Below are positions 1-6,885 of a DNA stretch of 8,104 nucleotides, in pieces. Made by a program: the position numbers and the translations under genes. The DNA comes from Limisphaerales bacterium. GTDB lineage: Bacteria; Verrucomicrobiota; Verrucomicrobiia; Limisphaerales; UBA11358. A model generated the notes under the pieces. The model was not told the DNA's origin and searched no databases. It worked only from the letters and a program-made list of their open reading frames with translations. The stretch spans positions 1-8,104 of the forward strand of contig DAIDJC010000154.1 of assembly GCA_027451565.1 (NCBI GenBank), given 5' to 3'. Position 1 is the stretch's first letter; every line of letters starts with the position of its first letter.

Positions 1-572
1 ATCATACGGTTATCCACCCGCAGAGTAATCTCGTGCCTTCCTGGCTCCAGCGAGCCTAAATCATACTCGTGCGGCGTGCATAAGCTGATGTCTGATCCCA
101 CCCTGTGATGATCCACCCAAAGGGTGGTCTTCCAATGAGGACGTTCCAGAAACAAGCTGAGGCGCTGTCCTTTCCATCCCGCTGGAACATCCAAATCCCG
201 CTGGAACCATGCCGCGCCGGCATAGTGCCGCGGAGGCTGACTTAAAAAAGGAATTCGAACCCGTCCTGCATTGGTGTCGCCCTCATAAGCGGATCGCAAG
301 TACCAGTAATGATCATATAGCGTCAAAACCCAAGGGGTATGGATGCCAATGGCATCGCCGTAGCCCTGCGCCTCCAGGATGCCAGGCAAATGGATTTCCC
401 CGGGCAGGGTGTGGGAGAACCATTGGCTTTTTTCCCCGACATCCGCAGGATCCATCTCGAAACGCCATTTCCCGGCGAGCGAATGGACATCGCCTGCGTG
501 CGCCCAAGCTGCCAGAACAGAGCACATCCAACCCAACAAACGGGCAGCCTTCAAGAACTTTGAAAAAATCAT
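1..572 (-). CDS. Secreted GH2-type (beta-galactosidase-like) glycoside hydrolase, N-terminal part only
   Basis: The reading frame is open from an ATG at 572 to the left edge, giving 190 codons with no stop, so the gene is cut by the window. Residues 1-26 form a signal peptide: basic start, hydrophobic core, and a likely cleavage after AHA. The mature part opens with LAGKWRFEMDP, then has LPGEIHLPGI, AGAAWFQRDLDVP, LFLERPHWKTTLWVD, a TPHEYDLGSLEPGRHEI stretch and LRVDN near the end. This series is typical of the jelly-roll sugar-binding domain at the N-terminus of family 2 glycoside hydrolases such as beta-galactosidases and beta-glucuronidases. The catalytic barrel would lie beyond the left edge, so substrate and catalytic residues cannot be judged. 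Export suggests breakdown of polysaccharide or oligosaccharide outside the cytoplasm. No Shine-Dalgarno sequence precedes the ATG. The gene is divergent from the LOG-family gene. Family assignment is fairly sure; specificity is unknown. Confidence 0.82.
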   Translation of the reverse strand, partial: MIFSKFLKAARLLGWMCSVLAAWAHAGDVHSLAGKWRFEMDPADVGEKSQWFSHTLPGEIHLPGILEAQGYGDAIGIHTPWVLTLYDHYWYLRSAYEGDTNAGRVRIPFLSQPPRHYAGAAWFQRDLDVPAGWKGQRLSLFLERPHWKTTLWVDHHRVGSDISLCTPHEYDLGSLEPGRHEITLRVDNRM

Positions 573-716
573 ATTGCAGGAACCGGAGGGTGTTTACACC
601 TGATTCCACCCCGGGTAAACCATTTTCGCCCCATTGAGTTTGGTTGCAGAATTGAATTTTTTCAACCGCCCGGTATCGTGGCGTGCATTAACCGTTTGCA
701 ACATAGAAATGAAGCC
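573..716. promoter_or_regulatory. Divergent intergenic region expected to hold promoters for the GH2 and LOG-family genes
   Basis: This 144-base gap separates two genes pointing away from each other, so promoters for both should lie here. A weak plus-strand candidate is TTGAAT (652-657), 16 bases, then TATCGT (674-679); each box matches four of six consensus positions. Two small inverted repeats are visible: GGTGTTTACACC at 589-600 and TTGAA-tttt-TTCAA at 652-665. Either could be an operator, but both are short enough to occur by chance. No strong promoter stands out for the minus-strand gene. Confidence 0.35.
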
Positions 717-1748
717 ATGAAAAACACAGGAAAAAGCCCGTCCGATCCTGAATTGCTGCGCCGCATAAGAGAACTGATCGCCTACAAGGGAGGAGGGCAC
801 AATCAACAGGAAGTTGCTGACATCGTGGAGAACGCACTCAAGCTTTTGACCGATGTCCAGGACCGCGGTGATGTGAGGGTGATTCAGACAGCCTTGCGGG
901 AATTGCGCTATGCCTTCCGCCTGTTCGCACCCTATGCCGACAAACGCAAGGTGTCTATCTTTGGATCCGCCCGGACCCAGCCCGATGCGGTGGAATACCA
1001 TCAGGCAGTGGATTTTGGGCGCAAAATTGCCGAGGCGGGATTCATGGTGATCACGGGCGCCGGGCCGGGGATCATGCAGGCTGGCCATGAGGGCGCCGGC
1101 CCCGCGAATAGTTTTGGCGTCAACATCCGCCTGCCTTGGGAGCAAGGTGCCAATCCTATCATCGCTGAAGACAAAAAACTCATCACATTTAAATATTTTT
1201 TCACCCGCAAACTCATTTTCATCCGGCATTCGGACGCCATTGTTCTATTCCCAGGCGGTTTTGGCACCTTGGATGAGGGTTATGAAGCCATTACCCTCAT
1301 GCAAACCGGCAAGTCCCAGCTTATGCCGGTGGTGTTGGTGGAAAAGCCCGGCGGATCCTACTGGAAAAACTGGGATGTCCAGGTGCGCCAGGAACTCCTG
1401 GGCAACCGCCTGATTTCACCCGATGACCTGAGTTTGTACCAGATCACTGACAACACCGATGAAGCGGTGCGGATTATCCGTAATTTTTATGGAAACTACC
1501 AATCCAGTCGTTTCGTCCGCGAGCTTTTGGTGATGCGCCTTAAGACCCTCCCCGGAAATGCAACCTTGGCCGCATTGAATAAGGATTTTAAAGACATTCT
1601 CTTGAACGGCAGGATCCAGCCAGCGCCACCCACGCCGGAGGAACTTGAGGATCAAGACAGCCTTGATTTGGAACGCATCACGCTTCCTTTCAACCGACGC
1701 GATTACGGCCGCTTGCGCCAACTTATTGACAGCTTGAACAGCATGTGA
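717..1748 (+). CDS. Long-form LOG/TIGR00730-family Rossmann-fold protein (putative nucleotide-processing enzyme)
   Basis: The predicted protein has 343 residues. The core, about residues 77-260, is a Rossmann fold of the LOG (lysine-decarboxylase-like) family: KVSIFGSARTQPDA, then GAGPGIMQAGHEGA at 114-127, an FTRK segment at 162-165, and the family hallmark PGGFGTLDE at 179-187. Well-studied LOG proteins hydrolyse nucleoside 5'-monophosphates, including cytokinin ribotides, to a base and ribose phosphate using the Arg/Lys and PGGxGTxxE residues. Short LOG enzymes are near 190 residues. This one has an extra helical N-terminal segment (about 1-75) and a C-terminal extension (about 260-343), as seen in longer bacterial members whose role is less clear. 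No signal peptide is present, so it is cytosolic. The ATG at 717 is preferred because homology-like sequence begins there; an in-frame GTG at 678 would add 13 unconvincing residues. It is the only plus-strand gene here and appears monocistronic. Confidence 0.88.
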   Translation: MKNTGKSPSDPELLRRIRELIAYKGGGHNQQEVADIVENALKLLTDVQDRGDVRVIQTALRELRYAFRLFAPYADKRKVSIFGSARTQPDAVEYHQAVDFGRKIAEAGFMVITGAGPGIMQAGHEGAGPANSFGVNIRLPWEQGANPIIAEDKKLITFKYFFTRKLIFIRHSDAIVLFPGGFGTLDEGYEAITLMQTGKSQLMPVVLVEKPGGSYWKNWDVQVRQELLGNRLISPDDLSLYQITDNTDEAVRIIRNFYGNYQSSRFVRELLVMRLKTLPGNATLAALNKDFKDILLNGRIQPAPPTPEELEDQDSLDLERITLPFNRRDYGRLRQLIDSLNSM

Positions 1749-1857
1749 TGCTTTGTCGGGTCCTTTCCCAACCTTGTGCGGGAAGCACCACTCATCAGGT
1801 GTTTCCGGATGAAATGGGATTCACTTGTTTAAATCTCATGACAGGGCCATGCCTTGC

Positions 1858-1896
1858 GCAGGCCGGCACTTCTGCCTCGGCGCTTGATGCTTTTTT
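1858..1896 (+). terminator. Possible rho-independent terminator after the LOG-family gene
   Basis: An interrupted GC-rich stem lies about 110 bases past the LOG-family stop. It consists of GC (1858-1859) with GC (1882-1883), GCC (1862-1864) with GGC (1879-1881), and GGCA (1865-1868) with TGCC (1873-1876), closed by a CTTC tetraloop. A run of six T begins at 1891, eight bases after the stem. The bulges and the offset T-run make it imperfect, and stability was not calculated. Confidence 0.3.
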
Positions 1897-1915
1897 ACGC
1901 TTTATTGGGATGGAG

Positions 1916-1935
1916 CAGGGGTGTGCCACCCCCTG
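1916..1935. terminator. Strong hairpin between convergent genes, possible bidirectional transcription end
   Basis: CAGGGGTG (1916-1923) can pair with CACCCCCTG (1927-1935) around a TGC loop, with one C bulged out. It sits 15 bases past the end of the minus-strand cytochrome gene and faces the LOG-family gene, where a shared terminator would be expected. Neither strand has a good T-run directly after the stem, so a classical intrinsic terminator is not shown. It may instead be an RNA-end stabilising hairpin. Confidence 0.3.
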
Positions 1936-1949
1936 AATGCTTGAGGCCT

Positions 1950-3632
1950 TTAATTATTCATTCGCCATGGGGAAACTCCATTCCAGTTGTTCAAGGCCTC
2001 CTCGGTCCATTTCGTGGTTTTATCCTTGTGACAAAGATTGCAGGCATTGGGAATGCCCAGGTTTTCCGAGTCTGCCGGAGTAATGAACCGAAAGGTATGG
2101 CTGCGCACATTCACGTCCGCAATTGTTTGGGCAATTGGGGGCATATGACATGCTATGCAGTCGCTTCCCTTGCTTCCCGGCTTATGGTGCGTGTGCGCTT
2201 GGAGCGTGGGTGCATGGGGACCGTTTGGGGAACCCGGCCCATGACAATCAAGACACAGGACACTCGCGGGCTTTCGAAGCAAGGCATCCTGATCACTGCC
2301 GTGCGGATCGTGGCAGGTGAAGCAGGTCACGCCGTGGATGTACATGTGGCTCAGGACAAAGTCATTTCCTTGCATCCGGTTTTTATGGGCAGTTCCATCA
2401 GGAAAATGAGTGAAAGTGGTGGTTCCCAGTTTATGCGCCTCAAGCTTCCAAAAATCGGAAAGGTTTTCACCCATGTGAAAACCCACGGGCCAATCATAAT
2501 ACATTCCGTTCACCGGGTTTGCCACAGGTCTGCCTTGGGAATGGCACTGAATACAGGTGTCATTGGCTTGAACAAAATTCAAGCGTTCAGGGTTAATGAT
2601 GGTGGCAGCGACTGGATTCCTGACATGCTCGCTGCCGGGACCGTGGCAGGCTTCACACCCCACGTTCCACTCGGTGACGGTTTTTGCTTGAACATCATAA
2701 TTGACCGAGTGACATCCGTCACAGGTGGGACCTGTGGGGCGCTTGAAATTATCCGGCGGATAAAGCGGCGCCCACCAATCGTCCCTGGCAAAATAAGGCC
2801 GCCAGAGCGCGTGAGTGATGTCCCATTGCGCCGGCAGCGGATAATAGTCGGCCCCTATTCTTTTAAAATACCGCTGCTTCCACTTGGAACCGTAAACCAA
2901 GGCTATATCGTTCGTGGAAAAGGTGACGAGATTATTACTGGCGGTAAAATCGGCGACCAAGGCACCGGGATGGACGCGCGGATCGCGAACGACGTTTGCC
3001 ATGAGCGACTTTGACCAATGATTATAAATCTGCGCGTGGCAATTGGCGCAAGCCTTGGATCCAACGTAATGCGCTGTTGCTGACAGCCTCCCTGCGGTGG
3101 CGGAATAGGCCTTGCTGTCGGGCTCGACGGTTAATGGCAGGTTGTGGATATAAACGATGATCTGCCATATTTCCCGATCTGGCAGTTGCCAGCCTGGCAT
3201 GGCTGTGTTTCGTATTCCATTGCGAATGAAATAGAACAACTCCCCATCCACTCTTCCTCTAGATTCAAGCGCATCACGGCTCAGATCCAATGGAGGCGGA
3301 TAAAAACCGCTTCCCGCAGAAGTTTTCCCCCTGCCATCGAAACCATGGCATGACTGGCAGTCCAACTGGTACAGCAGACGCCCTGACTCGGAATCCGCGC
3401 CATCCACTGCCGGATTGAGCGGGTTTTTGAGCTTTCGCACCGACTTGGGCACGCTTAAATCCAAAATGTGACCTGCCAAAGACGCCTCCCAGGCAGGAGG
3501 TTTTTGACGAGCGATCAAACCGCCCGATGAAATGAAATGCCACGTTACCGCCCAGGCCAGCACCAATGGAAACCCGAATGAAACAAACCCGAGTGCAAAC
3601 CACTTCAATTTTTTCTTAATATAAGCCAGCAT
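1950..3632 (-). CDS. Membrane-anchored nine-heme c-type cytochrome (class I-like domain plus octaheme module)
   Basis: The 560-residue protein begins with a short basic stretch and one hydrophobic segment (about 11-35), an uncleaved anchor or signal that places the rest outside the cytoplasmic membrane. Nine CXXCH haem-binding motifs follow: CQSCH (92), CANCH (195), CDGCH (304), CEACH (326), CIQCH (360), CFTCH (437), CLDCH (460), CIACH (492) and CNLCH (531). The first lies in a class I-like domain with a likely axial Met at 145 in TAMPGW. The other eight form a separate module; SKACANCHAQIYNHWSKS, HGVTCFTCHDPHG, CIACHMPP and IPNACNLCHKD resemble cytochrome c554/multihaem proteins often followed by TPRs. 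No TPR tail is present; the protein ends about 25 residues after the last haem. No CXXCK motif typical of NrfA is seen. The role is probably periplasmic electron transfer; the partner is unknown. The ATG at 3632 is preferred over an upstream TTG at 3653. Confidence 0.9.
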   Translation of the reverse strand: MLAYIKKKLKWFALGFVSFGFPLVLAWAVTWHFISSGGLIARQKPPAWEASLAGHILDLSVPKSVRKLKNPLNPAVDGADSESGRLLYQLDCQSCHGFDGRGKTSAGSGFYPPPLDLSRDALESRGRVDGELFYFIRNGIRNTAMPGWQLPDREIWQIIVYIHNLPLTVEPDSKAYSATAGRLSATAHYVGSKACANCHAQIYNHWSKSLMANVVRDPRVHPGALVADFTASNNLVTFSTNDIALVYGSKWKQRYFKRIGADYYPLPAQWDITHALWRPYFARDDWWAPLYPPDNFKRPTGPTCDGCHSVNYDVQAKTVTEWNVGCEACHGPGSEHVRNPVAATIINPERLNFVQANDTCIQCHSQGRPVANPVNGMYYDWPVGFHMGENLSDFWKLEAHKLGTTTFTHFPDGTAHKNRMQGNDFVLSHMYIHGVTCFTCHDPHGSDQDALLRKPASVLCLDCHGPGSPNGPHAPTLQAHTHHKPGSKGSDCIACHMPPIAQTIADVNVRSHTFRFITPADSENLGIPNACNLCHKDKTTKWTEEALNNWNGVSPWRMNN

Positions 3633-3888
3633 GTCGCAGGGGACGCTATTCAAGAAGTATGATAGGGCTGTCCCCGGGAAGTTCCAACGAAGTTTGAGTT
3701 CTTTCTTGCTGGAATCCCATTTTCAACCGGAACCATGGAATCTGCTTGAAACCTCAATCCTGAAACTTGCCCGTAAATGAAAAGGAGCGATCTTTGCGAA
3801 ACGCCTCAACTCCACCATCCAGGCCCTCAGTCATTTTAGGGCTGAACCCAGTCCGTGGATTTCTCTCATGTCGCTTGATGAACGGCTT
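3633..3888. other. Gap between the Msr and cytochrome genes, with a possible gene remnant
   Basis: This 256-base gap should contain the cytochrome gene's promoter, but no clear -35/-10 pair stands out. On the minus strand, the frame of the Msr gene stays open after its stop for 44 more codons, down to a stop at 3754-3756. An ATG at 3834 in that frame gives a 26-residue peptide with GGVEAFRKDRSFSFTGK. The pattern recalls the extreme C-terminus of enoyl-CoA hydratase proteins (EGxxAFxxKRxxxFxG). It may be a decayed remnant or chance. A weak hairpin, GCCCT (3823-3827) with AGGGC (3838-3842), is also present, without a T-run. Confidence 0.25.
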
Positions 3889-4953
3889 TCAATTTCGCAG
3901 GTAATGACAGCTATATCCCCCGGGATTTTTTTGCAGGTAATCCTGATGATATTCCTCCGCAGGATAAAATATCGTGGCAGGAATGATTTCCGTGACCACT
4001 GGATTCTTCCATTTTCCGGATTTGTCCACCTGCATTTTGACGCGTTCAGCAACCTCCCTTTGAGCCTGGCTGGTATAAAAAATCGCGGACCGATATTGGG
4101 ACCCGACGTCGTGCTGCTGGCGGTCACGCGTGGTGGGATCGTGCATGCGAAAGAAATAGCCAAGCAATTGCTCATAGCTCAATTTGGCGGGATCAAAAAC
4201 CACCTTCACCGCCTCAGCGTGCCCGGTGGTGCGCGAGCATACCATTTCATAGGTGGGATCGGGCGTGTTGCCGCCGGTGTACCCAACGGTGGTTTTAATG
4301 ACCCCCGGTATGGAACGCAAGATTTCCTGCATCCCCCAGAAGCAGCCACCCGCCAGGATTGCGGTTTCGGTTTTAGGTTGAGGTTGGATCAAGCCAGCCT
4401 GAACGAAGGGGGCAAGTTGATCGCCATAGCCAGCGGCTGCCATTTGGGCCAGGGGAATAAATTTAAGCGAAGCGGAATTGATGCAAAAACGCTGATGTGT
4501 TGGCCCAGGCCCGTCTTCAAAAACATGCCCAAGGTGCGAATCCGCGCCAACCGAACGCACTTCGGTCCGCTCCATGCCAAAAGAGTCATCCGCTTTCTCA
4601 ATGATGGCGTTCTGATCCACAGGCCGGGTAAAGCTGGGCCAACCACAACCGGAATCAAACTTGTCCAGCGAGCTGAACAGAGGTTTTCCTGAGACGATAT
4701 CCACATAAATACCCGGCGCATGATTGTCCCAGTATTCATTTTCAAACGGCGGCTCGGTGGCGGCCTCCTGGGTGACCCGGTACTGCATGGGAGTGAGTTT
4801 TTGCCTTCGTTCAGCCGGTGGAATGGGAATAAAATGATTCATGGTGAAATTGTTTGATACCAACCCCGAACCGGAGCCTTCACTGGGTCGGCACCCGGCC
4901 AAGGCCATGGTAAGAAAGACCAGCCCGCAAGCGCGATTAAGAAATTGCTTCAT
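3889..4953 (-). CDS. msrAB: Lipoprotein bifunctional methionine sulfoxide reductase, MsrB-MsrA order
   Basis: The 354-residue protein reduces oxidised methionine: MsrB acts on the R-sulfoxide and MsrA on the S-sulfoxide. Residues 1-21 are a lipoprotein signal ending in the lipobox LAGC, so the enzyme is probably lipid-anchored outside the cytoplasmic membrane. MsrB spans about 51-172, with GCGWPSF (Cys103, likely resolving), DSHLGHVFEDGP and RFCINSASL (catalytic Cys157). The two CXXC zinc motifs of many MsrB proteins are absent, so it is the zinc-less type. MsrA spans about 197-352, with GGCFWG (catalytic Cys204), TTGHAEAVKV, YRSAIFYTS, a YHQDYLQKNPGGY stretch and a probable resolving Cys349. 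The residue before TTGH is Arg where Gly is common. Many fusions have MsrA first; the reverse order here is known but less frequent. An in-frame ATG at 5001 would add 16 residues and has a weak AAGG upstream; 4953 is preferred because it gives a compact lipoprotein signal. It would need a thiol reductant from another locus. Confidence 0.93.
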   Translation of the reverse strand: MKQFLNRACGLVFLTMALAGCRPSEGSGSGLVSNNFTMNHFIPIPPAERRQKLTPMQYRVTQEAATEPPFENEYWDNHAPGIYVDIVSGKPLFSSLDKFDSGCGWPSFTRPVDQNAIIEKADDSFGMERTEVRSVGADSHLGHVFEDGPGPTHQRFCINSASLKFIPLAQMAAAGYGDQLAPFVQAGLIQPQPKTETAILAGGCFWGMQEILRSIPGVIKTTVGYTGGNTPDPTYEMVCSRTTGHAEAVKVVFDPAKLSYEQLLGYFFRMHDPTTRDRQQHDVGSQYRSAIFYTSQAQREVAERVKMQVDKSGKWKNPVVTEIIPATIFYPAEEYHQDYLQKNPGGYSCHYLRN

Positions 4954-5001
4954 GCAAATCAGACGCGCAACTGGCGATTTCCTTACACTCCATTTTTCCA
5001 T

Positions 5002-5215
5002 GCCAGGATTACCTTAAACCAACCCAGCACCCCACCAATGGAGCGCTGTAAGGATTGAGGAAACCATAACCTTCAATGCGTCCCTGTTTCCAAAGGCGCC
5101 TTCCGAACCTCGTTTCTGACCAGTCCAAGCACCATGAAGAATCATCTGCCAGGCAGCATGTACCAGGGTGCTTTTCAAACAAAAACCACATGCATCGCCA
5201 CTTTGAGAAAGGCTT
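5002..5215. other. Gap between the TPR-like gene and the Msr gene; no gene recognised
   Basis: These 214 bases follow the last gene of the ABC operon and precede the Msr gene on the same strand. Short open frames exist on both strands, for example a 60-codon one at 5009-5191 on the minus strand, but none resembles a protein I know. A partial AAGG lies about ten bases before the alternative Msr ATG at 5001. No clear terminator hairpin with a T-run was found. Confidence 0.3.
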
Positions 5216-6106
5216 TCAGGATTTAGGCTTGATGGAATGCTTTTGGCGCAAAATGTCAATCATTTGCTGCAAGGCTTCCGGGGATTTGGAAACAGACTTG
5301 GCCTTTTCAAACCACTCAATGGCAGCCTGCCAATTCCCGACATCCGCTTGCTCGGATCCCATTTGAGTGGCCAGTTTTTCGTAGATAAAATTGTTGGCCG
5401 CCACCTCATCCTCGGTACCCTTGATACGACGCCAGTTGTGCAAGCCTGCCATCCAGACATTCACCGCCCGGTTGGTATCATGGTCGGATTCCGCATAGAG
5501 CCGGCCTAATTCGAAGAGAATGTCGCAACTGCCTGGGTTCTCATGAAGCCCCTCGAGCAATACTTCCTGTGCAGTTTTCGGCTGGTGCATGCGTTGCCTT
5601 AACCAGTAGGCCGTCACGATGTAATTCTGGACATTTTGAGGATCCAGGTCCGAGGATAATTTCAGCCAGGGCAAAATTTCCCGCACCCCCTCGCTTCCGC
5701 TCAAGTCACCGTCCGCCCCTCCTTCATCCAGGTGGGTATGACGGTCGGGCATGAAATGCCTGCCAAAGGCATCAATCCAATTGCGAGGCGGCCCCATGAA
5801 ACTCTCTTCCTCGCCATGGTTCTGGCTGTTCACAGCCCCGGTGTCCTCAGCCATGTGCGCCGTCTTAAAAGCCCGGTTGTCGTCAAATATGGTGGGATAA
5901 AAGCCGCTGTGGTAATAGGAATCCGCTTTGACGAAAAATTCATTGGCAAAGAGCTTGCGGCTCTCACCCAGTGTTATGGCAAAAACATCCCCATTTGCCC
6001 TGCTGCCAGGCCAGGCTACAAAACAGGATTGCAGCGGGCAGGCCAGCGCAAAGCACACGACCAACAAAAGAATCAAAAACCAGATTTGGATTCGGGGGCC
6101 AGACAT
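5216..6106 (-). CDS. Membrane-anchored TPR-like protein of unknown function, third gene of the ABC operon
   Basis: The 296-residue protein starts with a hydrophobic segment (about 8-27) ending in FALAC, either an uncleaved anchor or a poor lipobox at Cys23. The rest should face outside the membrane. Residues 40-130 match no family I recognise and contain GDVFAITLGESRKLFANEFF and a His/Asp/Glu-rich stretch near 115-133. From about 140 to the end the sequence is helical and TPR-like: LPWLKLSSDLDPQN, then AQEVLLEGLHENPGSCDILFE, then a final repeat around NWQAAIEWFEKAKSVSKSPEA. It starts two bases after the permease stop, so it is very likely co-transcribed and may scaffold or sense for the transporter. 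The frame is open 131 codons further upstream, but that part overlaps the permease gene, is rich in Pro, His and Arg, and looks like shadow sequence. No Shine-Dalgarno sequence is seen. The gene call is firm; the function is not. Confidence 0.85.
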   Translation of the reverse strand: MSGPRIQIWFLILLLVVCFALACPLQSCFVAWPGSRANGDVFAITLGESRKLFANEFFVKADSYYHSGFYPTIFDDNRAFKTAHMAEDTGAVNSQNHGEEESFMGPPRNWIDAFGRHFMPDRHTHLDEGGADGDLSGSEGVREILPWLKLSSDLDPQNVQNYIVTAYWLRQRMHQPKTAQEVLLEGLHENPGSCDILFELGRLYAESDHDTNRAVNVWMAGLHNWRRIKGTEDEVAANNFIYEKLATQMGSEQADVGNWQAAIEWFEKAKSVSKSPEALQQMIDILRQKHSIKPKS

Positions 6107-6108
6107 GT

Positions 6109-6885
6109 TTAGTTGACCGACTGTCGCCTGAAAACCAGGCTGGCTCCGGTGAGAAAAACCACCATGTAGCCGATCCCGTAAATCAAAGCCAGGCCGTAAT
6201 AGCCCCAATGGATCAAAGGCCAGTCGTGAATGATGAGATCGCGGACATCGAAAAATTCCAGATGGGGGATGGAATAATAGACGATCAAAAAGGCTGAGCG
6301 CACCGGCTCTGGGAGGGTGAGCGCCACGCTGTCCAAGTGGCGCCCCAGGAGGAGAATGCCACCGACCACCACAAAGCAGATGGTGGAATTGGAGGAAGGA
6401 GCGGCAAAAACCAGAGACCCCAGCAAGGCCATGGCAATGACAATTCCAAGCATGAACCAATGGAGGGATGCGGCCTGAAAATAATTTAACAAAGGCCAAT
6501 GATGCTCACGGCTGGCGGCAAGAGCGCCGAAAAACAGGTAAAAACAAACCAGGGCAATGCCACAAGCCAGCCAGCAACCCAGGAATTTTCCCAAAAGCAG
6601 CTGTGTTCTGGTCACCGGCTTGGCCAAAAGCGGAAGCAGGGTGCGGTTCTCGCGCTCCGCGGGAATTTGGCGCGCCGTGGTGGTGATGGCGATGACCAAT
6701 GAGGAAATCCAAACCAGAAGCAGGCACATTTCCTTGAGATAACGCACAATCTTGTCGTCATTGAAAATCCTCACCGAGGCCATGATCAGGCAGATCAGCA
6801 TGGTCACAATGAAGAGAACGTAAAAATCCTTTCGGCGGTACAATTCTTTTATGACAACGCCAGCGACAGCAAGGATGGTTTTCAT
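6109..6885 (-). CDS. ABC-2 type transporter permease
   Basis: The 258-residue integral membrane protein has about six predicted transmembrane segments: near 21-39, 53-70, 103-124, 144-162, 169-181 and 228-252. Between the second and third lies ARQIPAERENRTLLPLLAKP followed by VTRTQLLLGK, the cytoplasmic coupling region typical of ABC-2 permeases of the NosY/YhaP/CcmB-like kind. Such proteins pair, usually as a dimer, with a separate ATPase to export lipids, polysaccharides, peptides or small molecules, or to support assembly of envelope proteins. The start ATG overlaps the ATPase stop by four bases (ATGA), indicating translational coupling, and the next gene begins two bases after this one ends. 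No substrate can be read from the sequence. The nitrous-oxide reductase genes that accompany NosFY are not in the window, so a Nos role is unsupported. Confidence 0.9.
   Translation of the reverse strand: MKTILAVAGVVIKELYRRKDFYVLFIVTMLICLIMASVRIFNDDKIVRYLKEMCLLLVWISSLVIAITTTARQIPAERENRTLLPLLAKPVTRTQLLLGKFLGCWLACGIALVCFYLFFGALAASREHHWPLLNYFQAASLHWFMLGIVIAMALLGSLVFAAPSSNSTICFVVVGGILLLGRHLDSVALTLPEPVRSAFLIVYYSIPHLEFFDVRDLIIHDWPLIHWGYYGLALIYGIGYMVVFLTGASLVFRRQSVN

Noticed and set aside
209..637. A 142-codon plus-strand open frame at the left edge
   Set aside because: It is antisense to the GH2 sugar-binding domain, and its Pro/Arg/Ser-rich translation has no domain.
594..1229. A 211-codon minus-strand open frame across the start of the LOG-family gene
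   Set aside because: It is antisense to a well-supported Rossmann-fold protein and resembles no family.
1854..3014. A 386-codon open frame on the plus strand inside the cytochrome gene
   Set aside because: It lies wholly or mostly antisense to a protein with nine CXXCH motifs. Its translation has no recognisable domain and fits a shadow of the real gene.
1950..3632. Assignment of the cytochrome as nitrite reductase NrfA or octaheme nitrite reductase
   Set aside because: No CXXCK catalytic haem motif is seen, and the haem spacing and extra class I-like domain do not fit.
3823..3842. GCCCT/AGGGC hairpin after the Msr gene as a terminator
   Set aside because: The stem is only five base pairs around a ten-base loop and has no following T-run on the minus strand.
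3868..4692. A 274-codon plus-strand open frame antisense to the Msr gene
   Set aside because: The opposite strand has intact MsrA and MsrB active sites; this frame has no recognisable domain.
5009..5191. A 60-codon minus-strand open frame in the gap before the Msr gene
   Set aside because: It has no recognisable motif, no Shine-Dalgarno sequence, and a competing open frame overlaps it. Chance is the simplest reading.
6107..6499. Upstream extension of the TPR-like gene by 131 codons
   Set aside because: It overlaps the permease gene in another frame and its translation is rich in Pro, His, Arg and Gly. The ATG at 6106, followed by a clean hydrophobic segment, is the better start.
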